From Methanosarcinales archaeon (GTDB taxonomy: Archaea; Halobacteriota; Syntropharchaeia; Alkanophagales; Methanospirareceae), in assembly GCA_025464425.1 (NCBI GenBank), contig JAODGV010000096.1:1-5568 (forward strand): a stretch of 5,568 nucleotides of DNA, given 5' to 3'. Shown here in pieces: positions 5,542 to 5,568 of the stretch. Every line of letters begins with the position of its first letter. Position 1 is the stretch's first letter. The notes beneath the pieces were generated by a model, which worked only from the letters and a program-made list of their open reading frames with translations, was not told the origin of the DNA and did not search any database. The position numbers and the translations under genes were made by a program.

Positions 5542-5568
5542 ATGAATAAAAGGAGGATAGGATTTGTT
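5542..5568 (+). CDS. Start of a third operon gene, 3'-truncated
   Basis: Nine codons are visible (MNKRRIGFV) before the window ends. The basic start leading into hydrophobic residues could begin a signal peptide or membrane segment, in line with its neighbours, but too little is present to name the product. The 14-base gap and strong Shine-Dalgarno site place it in the same operon. Confidence 0.7.

Noticed and set aside
1..5568. CRISPR array, tRNA, rRNA or insertion sequence ends
   Set aside because: I saw no regularly spaced repeats, no cloverleaf-type GGTTCRA arm with matching stems, and no transposase or paired terminal repeats.

Overview
The window looks archaeal, most likely from a methanogen-related or ANME-type euryarchaeon. 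The evidence is a response regulator with a REC domain of the kind common in Methanomicrobia, a DUF3782-like nuclease-fold gene, TATA-type promoter boxes (TATTTATA) about 25-50 bases before starts, Shine-Dalgarno sites that match the archaeal 16S tail (GGTGA, GGAGGT), and asparagine-rich Ig-like cell-surface proteins. The lineage is an inference from gene style; no marker gene is present.

Left part (1-1242): the 3' end of a DUF3782/PD-(D/E)XK-type gene, then 7 bases later a response regulator with a PadR-like winged-helix C-terminus. Positions 1243-1500 hold no intact gene, but do hold what may be a frameshifted remnant with an LPGVG motif. On the minus strand (1501-1788) lies a small protein with two membrane segments.

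Middle (1789-1915): an AT-rich divergent control region with an in-phase direct repeat (AAAATTGT twice, 10 bp apart), an inverted repeat and a TATA box. It leads into a small membrane-anchored helical protein (1916-2494).

Right part (2495-5568): a second promoter with almost the same TATA element drives an apparent surface-protein operon. It holds a secreted 510-aa Ig-like protein with many N-glycosylation sequons, then a 455-aa Ig-like protein with a C-terminal membrane segment and a basic cytoplasmic tail, then the first nine codons of a third gene behind a strong ribosome site. The first has a signal peptide but no C-terminal anchor and the second has one, so they may form a secreted/anchored pair at the cell envelope (inference).

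The most notable points are a phage-structural-type module set inside the 510-aa archaeal surface protein, a run of T-tracts in the signal-peptide codons of the 455-aa gene that could act as an intra-operon terminator, the REC-PadR fusion, and the repeat-rich divergent promoter.
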